Assembly: GCA_003116875.1 (NCBI GenBank)
Contig: BCKT01000006.1
Span: forward strand, 620,001 to 684,000
Direction of reading: 5' to 3'
DNA from: Takashimella koratensis
Taxonomy: Eukaryota > Basidiomycota > Tremellomycetes > Trichosporonales > Tetragoniomycetaceae
DNA: 64,000 nt
This document shows positions 58,815-64,000 of the stretch, piece after piece. Under the pieces are notes generated by a model. The model saw only the letters and a program-made list of their open reading frames with translations. It did no database searches and was not told where the DNA came from. Made by a program: the position numbers and the translations under genes. Each line of letters opens with the position of its first letter. Positions within the stretch are counted from its first letter, which is position 1.

Positions 58815-60906
58815 ATGTCGCTCGCTCCACCTCAGCCCACGCACGACCCCAACACCCGGTTCACCTTGGCCGACTATTACGACCGCTCGTCGCCTGAACC
58901 ACAACCCGAGCCCGAGGAACGTTTGTCAGACAACAACAATCACGCGAATTTCGACCAGCGAGCTAGAAGTGGGTACGGACAGACAGAGGGGCTCGGGTAT
59001 GGGTACCCTGTAGCGGGGCCTAGTCGCTCCGGAGGGTCCTATCCGGCTCCTGCGGCGCAGACGTCTACACAGAACTTGCTCGAGCCGCAGCAACAATATC
59101 GAAGCGTGTCAGGCCAGACTTTACAGCTACACGACGTGAGCACTAGTTCCCGTTGAAATGAGTATCCTGTCTAGAAGCATATCGGCGTACTGATCGCTCA
59201 CTGTCGTCCATCCTACCTAGGCGTTCAACGGTTCGCCGGGCCACGACGACGACTTTGAGCTCAACAACGGACACCCTGCATACCCTCCCTTACCGCCGCA
59301 ATCAGCGTTCCAGCCTATGCCATCACATCAGTCGTATGGAGGCATACACGAGGACGACGAGGAGAAGTTGCGCAAGACTGTCACCCCGGACGTACAGCGC
59401 GAGGTGGTCGACCAGCGATGGAGGCTGTGGCATCGATACGTGCGTTGAGGTTCCTACTTCTGCGCGACCTTTTACCTCAGCTTGAGACTTTTCTAGATTT
59501 TGAGGATGAGCTGACACGCTTTCAGATCTTCCCATCCTCCATTGCGTGCCGTCTCCTCTTACTCACCGTGTTGCTCGAAACAGCTATCGATATTGCCATT
59601 GAGGTACGTTGCGCAGCAGCGAAAGTAAACAAATGTCCGGCTACAACAATGGCTGATCAATCAACCTTCAGGCAGATATTCTTTGGCGATTCAACCAAGA
59701 AGTTGACTCTGCTGCGTCAACAGACATCGAATTGCAAAACAAGCGGCGGCTACCTGTCTATCTCTGTATCTTTGGCTTGGCTCAGTAAGTCCGACCCCAA
59801 CACAACCTCCAGCTAAGACACGAGTACTGATGTCTTTGCTAGCCTCTGGCAGTTGATCCTCACCATGGACGCTATTCGGACCCGCAACACCATTCAAGTC
59901 ATCGCCCTTGCCATCTTCAACGGGATGTTCTTGATTTACGCGGGCATTGAGATCTCGGAAATCCGAACTATCTTGGGCACGACGACTCCGGCAACCGGGA
60001 CAGACAGCAACTTGCTCACTCTTCCGCTCAACATTTTGACTTCTTTGACTATCGCCATCATCGCTACCTCCGAAGTGATTGTGGTAATCCTCACTTGGTT
60101 CATCTGGCGAGAATTTGGGTGAGTCCTAGCATTGCTTCGATTTTCTTCATGGCTCGAGGCTTGAGCTAACTGTGCGTCCCCTACAGCATGAAAATCTATC
60201 GGTTCCTCGGTGCAGACTTGCAGATCAGGAAATACTACTTTCATTACCAGATCTTCGACTGTATCTGCCGATTTAGCGCGTTCTTCTTTGCCGCCTTCGG
60301 AATCCAGTTCATCTTCCTAGGTGCGATTTGGTCTCCACCCATCAATAAGAGGCAACACTAACCCTCCGCAGTGCTGAACAAAACGGACCCCGAGTACATC
60401 GTCACGTGCATCATGTTACCGCTCACTCTCGTTTTCCTCCTCATTGGTATTCTCGCCGCGCGGTACGAGAACAAATGGGTCATGGTGAGACATTGACATA
60501 GACTCGTCTGGGACAAAGCTGACCCCGTGTTAGGCGTTGTTCGAGTTCACCCTTGTCGCCGGATGCGCCTACTTTACGTTCAAACTCGTCCGTATCTGGC
60601 AGTTCCGAACGACGACCTATAAACTGGTCGAAAAGTCGCTCACGGCGTTTGCGGCATTGAGTATTGTCATGCTCGTCATGTGCTTTATTGCTGGTCTCAT
60701 CGTGTGGTCCAACTTTGGCAAGGGCCTCAAACAGCATGGTATGTGTAGTGACAATTTGTTCGATGACTACTTTGTCGCAGAAGGCTTGACTGACTTTGTC
60801 TTGTGCAGTGATCGTGCACAAGGACCAAGACGAAGACGTCGCACTCAAGACCAATCTCGCATACAACCAGTCCCAAAAGGCAGCCCACCGGCTGACCATT
60901 GATTAG
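58815..60906 (+). CDS. UPF0658 Golgi-type multi-pass membrane protein
   Basis: Exons: 58815-59135, 59221-59439, 59526-59603, 59672-59784, 59843-60118, 60187-60320, 60372-60484, 60534-60738, 60809-60906 (518 aa). The first 170 residues are soluble, rich in Pro, Ser, Gln and Asn. About seven hydrophobic segments follow from residue 181, including SSIACRLLLLTVLLETAIDI, IQVIALAIFNGMFLIYAG, SAFFFAAFGIQFIFL and ALSIVMLVMCFIAGLIVW. Conserved-looking loops are YRFLGADLQIRKYY and FTFKLVRIWQF. The C-terminal tail is short and hydrophilic. I recognise it as the fungal UPF0658 family, placed in the Golgi in S. pombe; its biochemical role is unknown. Confidence 0.88.
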
Positions 60907-61267
60907 CCTTCGCCCATGGGCCGACAATGCTAAGCATCTTTTCTCGTCCATCTGTCTGAAACTCTCTGTCATGTCCCTCATGTCCCTCACGTCTAGTATC
61001 ACGAACGTTTATTGTAGGTGTAGTAGTAGAGTAAGTCGCCATTCTTGGAATCTTGTGTATGTCCCGGTAGTAAGCGGCCGTCAATGCAGCGCGTTTATGG
61101 CCTCACAAACCAACGATAGTTGCTCAATGGGCCAATAAGTATGCGCGAATCAAAGCTTCATCAAAAGATACTGAATGTACGGAGCAGAGAGAAGAGGAAC
61201 AAACGGATCGCAGTTTTCGAAAGTGAGACGTTGAGTCATTGACGCTCGTTCGGTCAAAGCCAAAGCG
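60907..61267. other. Convergent 3' flanks
   Basis: About 360 bp separate the stops of the UPF0658 gene and the next minus-strand gene. No gene is visible. Confidence 0.5.
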
Positions 61268-62177
61268 TCAGCGCTTGCGAAGCGTGGTGGGTTCGTAGTC
61301 GAAATCCCTGCCAAACTCGTCAATCGCTTTCTTGATCTCGTGCTGCGATTTCGAGGAGCCCGTGGCGCTTCCGGCAGGTATGGTGTCGTGAGAGTGACCC
61401 TCGTCGGGGGTCGAGAGACCGGTCGCCGGAAGCTCCTTCGCAGTAGAGGTGTCAGAGGCGGTGACCGTGATCTCGGTGGCGGTGGTGACTGAAGTGGTCG
61501 GCGGCGCAGAGTCTCCGCTGATCTCTGAACGCTCTGAGGTCATTGAAGACATCGCGTGGTTTGTGGTTTGGGGATTGTGCTTTGTGATTGCGAGTATGAG
61601 TGAGTGGGTGAAGGAACACCAGGTAAGGGAGATCAGGGTGGCAAAGACCAGATCTTGGGAATTTGGAAAGAGGGTTGAACGCATGAGGACTGAATATATG
61701 CGACTCGTAGAGTAGGCAAGTGGAGAAGACCAGATAGGACCAAGCGCCGAACTGAGACGAGTGATGTGGATGACGTTGAGGGTTTCCGTCCATGAGCACG
61801 CAATCGTGCACAAGCCGCGTGAGAGCAGAGAGTGACCATGACGGTATTCGGAAGAGCTCGGAGTTGTCGAGATCCATAATGTCATAGCTACATTTCTCGA
61901 TAGCTCACAGCTTCAGCGCCTGGTCGGTCATCTTTGCGGACAACTGAACGAGCGGAGCTGCGAGTCCTGGTTGAAGGCCTTCTCTAGCTGCTCCACCTAT
62001 GTCGTAATACTTATCCACCCCTCGCAAGAACAGAGACAGACCATACAGGCTGCAGGCTCGGAAACGACGCCGTGAGACCAGCTGGAGCGCACGTGTGAAA
62101 TGGTCCAAAAGTGTCGTGATAGGGGAGGAAGGCCTGTGAGGCAGATGCTTGCCATCGGAGCCGAGAGCGATGAGCAT
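61268..62177 (-). CDS. Unidentified protein with hydrophobic segments
   Basis: Exons are 62177-61909 and 61856-61268, giving 285 residues. The 52-nt intron has a GTGAGC donor and a CTATGAC branch-like site; its acceptor was chosen because it joins the frames. Residues 1-90 contain amphipathic helices (LLDHFTRALQLVSRRRFRAC, FLRGVDKYYDIGGAAREG). Residues 120-200 include two hydrophobic segments that may span a membrane (SLISLTWCSFTHSLILAI-like and IWSSPLAYSTSRIYSVL). The last 75 residues are Ser/Thr/Glu-rich and end in TTLRKR. The layout recalls small organelle membrane proteins such as the PEX11 group, but I see no diagnostic motif and do not assign it. Confidence 0.6.
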
Positions 62178-62453
62178 CGTAGGGACGTTAAATAAGGGAT
62201 AGAGAATAGGTTTTATCAACTTCTGTCAACAGGTGCATGTGAGTGGGTACGGACAGGAGGTGGGGTATGGCAACGATTGACTGTGACTGTGAGGGAACTG
62301 ATTGTAGAAGAAGAAGAGAGAAACCAGAATATACTAAGGAAATGCAGACTGAGAAACGTAGGGTAAGCCGACAATCGTGGGACCGAAGCGTGTTTGCTGA
62401 GCCGGACACGCGGAATCATCCATGAGAACCGAGCTCTGGGGTGTGAGAGATGC

Positions 62454-63581
62454 TCAATCACTCGGTGCGTTGTCGCCGTCGCCTCCGTTCTCTTCATCAG
62501 GATCGAGATCGGGAGGGTTGGTGGTGTGGGAACCGTAGATTCCACCGGCTGTCGGTTCGCCCTGCCCAGTGTTCTCAATGTGCATCAAGGACGGCCCTTG
62601 CTCCTCCTGGGGGTGGGTGAGGTCGCGCAGGAAGTTGTCGTACATGGTGACATCTGTGTCCCACAGGACGCGCCTTTGTTGATTCGCCAAAGTCAGAGCA
62701 GACTCTGGAGCATTGGTATTCGAAGTGAACGACGGGTCGCCACTCCGCAATGAGGTGCGTGGCAAATTCCCATCCCTCCTGGCGGTATTGTAAGTGAAGG
62801 GTTGGGCATTGGCCGACTCGCCACGCTCGACAAATGTAACTCTCGGTCTCCTCACGGCAGATGTATAAGCTCTTGTCTCCTCGGGCGAAATAGAGTCTGC
62901 AAACTCGAGGGCCGGGAGCACGTTCCGGTTCGCTCCGTTTGATGGATTGGAGGCACTGCCGTCGGTGGATGTCGTGCCGTTCTGGAAAACCGAGGTACCG
63001 CCGTTCGTCTGATAGTCATCGGTATCATTGGTACCATTGGCGATCCCGGTCTCGGTGGTCTGATCGGCACGGAGGTCGGCGGTGGCAGTGTGGTCAGCGG
63101 TGTTTGCCGCATTGAAGGCGTTGTACTGGTTGTTCCATTCTCGCCTGATCCCCCACCATAAGGAGTGATGGGATGTGTCACGAGATTCGGTGTTGGCACT
63201 TATGAGAGGGCGCCCCGGGTCGATGTACCTCACTCCGACCATCCGTCAGTCAACAGTAGGAAAGAACTGCATGTTGTTGTCACGGGAAGGGGTGGTACGG
63301 ATATTGGCAAGGTAGGCATTGTCTCGTTCTTGTAGTAGCTCGAGTTGAGTCAGCCACTCTCTCCATGTGAAATTCATAGAAGACGGTTCGGTCAGAAAGC
63401 CAGCAGACTCGGGGGCGGACCTCGCTTGCTGGTTGGTTCCATCTGCCCGATCGCGGCCACCGTCGTTGGCGGACGTCGTCCCGTTGTTGTTGGGAGACGA
63501 AGAACCGCCGTTCGTGCCGTTGCGATTCGCCCTGTTGACGTCCCGGCGCCAGGTCTTGTATTCTGGACTGCCCCAGCTCAT
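62454..63581 (-). CDS. Asn/Thr/Ser-rich hypothetical protein
   Basis: Exons are 63581-63284 and 63232-62454, giving 358 residues. The two parts lie in the same frame and are separated by an in-frame TGA. That TGA sits inside a CTGAC branch site of a 51-nt intron (63283-63233), so splicing removes it without shifting frame. The donor GTGACA is weak. The protein is rich in Asn, Thr, Ser, Gly and Asp, with two aromatic, charged segments (NFTWREWLTQLELLQERD and VTMYDNFLRDLTHPQEE) that may be short helices. It ends in an acidic, Gly-rich tail. I recognise no domain. Confidence 0.55.
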
Positions 63582-64000
63582 GAATGATTCAATATGACTG
63601 GAGTGTTTGTCGTTCGATTGGGCAGGTCGGTAAGAGTATCTCCTAGGAGACCAAAAGTGAAGGGTATGACAAAGTGTGAAGGAGAAGGATGGGGGAAGGT
63701 CAGAAAACAGAAAAAGCGGAGGAGGGGTCCAAACCAGGCGGGCAGGATGGAAAGGGTAGTCAAGCAAAAGTCACTGGTCGTTGGTGGAAGACAGATACAG
63801 ACGAGGAGATCCTTTGAAGCCCTCTGATCAACTCGTCAGAGTCGATCGGCGGTCGGAGCGAGGGCAAAGGGGGTGTGGCAGGGTAGGCAGTCGCAAGTCG
63901 TTTAGACAACGAAGAGACAAGGGAAAGGCGCGTGGGCTGAGGGAAGCAGAGCTGCGTAACGAGGCGAAGGCGTAAAGGCTGAAGTTGCATGGACAAGGCT
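63582..64000. promoter_or_regulatory. 5' flank of the hypothetical gene at the right edge
   Basis: The region upstream of the 63581 ATG is C/T-rich on the minus strand. No gene or exon can be supported before the window ends. Confidence 0.4.

Noticed and set aside
63246..63248. TGA as evidence of a pseudogene or stop-codon readthrough
   Set aside because: It fits a CTGAC branch site inside a frame-neutral intron, which is the simpler explanation in this genome.

Overview
The window looks like a fungal nuclear chromosome segment, most likely from a tremellomycete yeast or related basidiomycete. The reasons are dense genes with many short introns (mostly 50-100 nt, GTGAGT/GTAAGT donors, CTGAC or CTAAC branch sites close to CAG/TAG acceptors), GC-rich coding sequence, and gene types such as TAF1 without bromodomains, a Cdc7-type septation kinase, an mL46 ribosomal protein and a UPF0658 Golgi protein. 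I rebuilt exon chains by eye; every multi-exon model given here closes in frame. I saw no tRNA, rRNA, transposon or CRISPR array.

Layout: 1-4567 (-) is a large Ser/Pro-rich protein with a DUF1765-like C-terminal region, cut by the left edge. 5961-9501 (-) is the mitochondrial dynamin Mgm1. 9834-10940 (+) is an unidentified helical protein. 10941-12818 is gene-poor, with one weak candidate for a lipidated protein. 12819-13553 (+) is an orphan ORF. 13766-15526 (-) is an Old Yellow Enzyme-type oxidoreductase, divergent from TAF1 at 16083-20029 (+). 20316-22235 (-) holds two members of a small Myb/SANT-like family. 22979-27570 (-) is a CH-kinase-C1 septation kinase. 27571-31578 is a 4-kb stretch with no supported gene and a run of 50 G. 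31579-32669 (-) is a PhzF-like protein, divergent from an FSP1/AMID-like oxidoreductase at 33979-35669 (+). 35975-38940 (-) holds three more intact SANT-like genes and one decayed copy.

39254-41851 (+) is a cytochrome P450 and 42123-43235 (-) is mL46. 43804-47222 (+) is the exosome nuclease Rrp6, 47697-51679 (+) a Zn2Cys6 transcription factor built from unusually small exons, and 52031-53982 (+) TFIIE alpha. 54165-56317 (-) is an RD/RS-repeat protein, divergent from 3-hydroxyisobutyrate dehydrogenase at 56632-58257 (+). 58815-60906 (+) is a UPF0658 Golgi membrane protein. 61268-62177 (-) and 62454-63581 (-) are two unidentified genes.

Most genes are unrelated housekeeping functions: basal transcription (TAF1, TFIIE alpha), RNA decay (Rrp6), mitochondria (Mgm1, mL46, valine catabolism), cytokinesis (Cdc7-like kinase) and redox enzymes. 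The main non-routine signal is the six-copy SANT-like family in two same-strand clusters. All copies share one split of the domain by a phase-0 intron, and one copy appears to have lost its first exon. Two assembly gaps and several long G/C homopolymers lie in the same part of the window.
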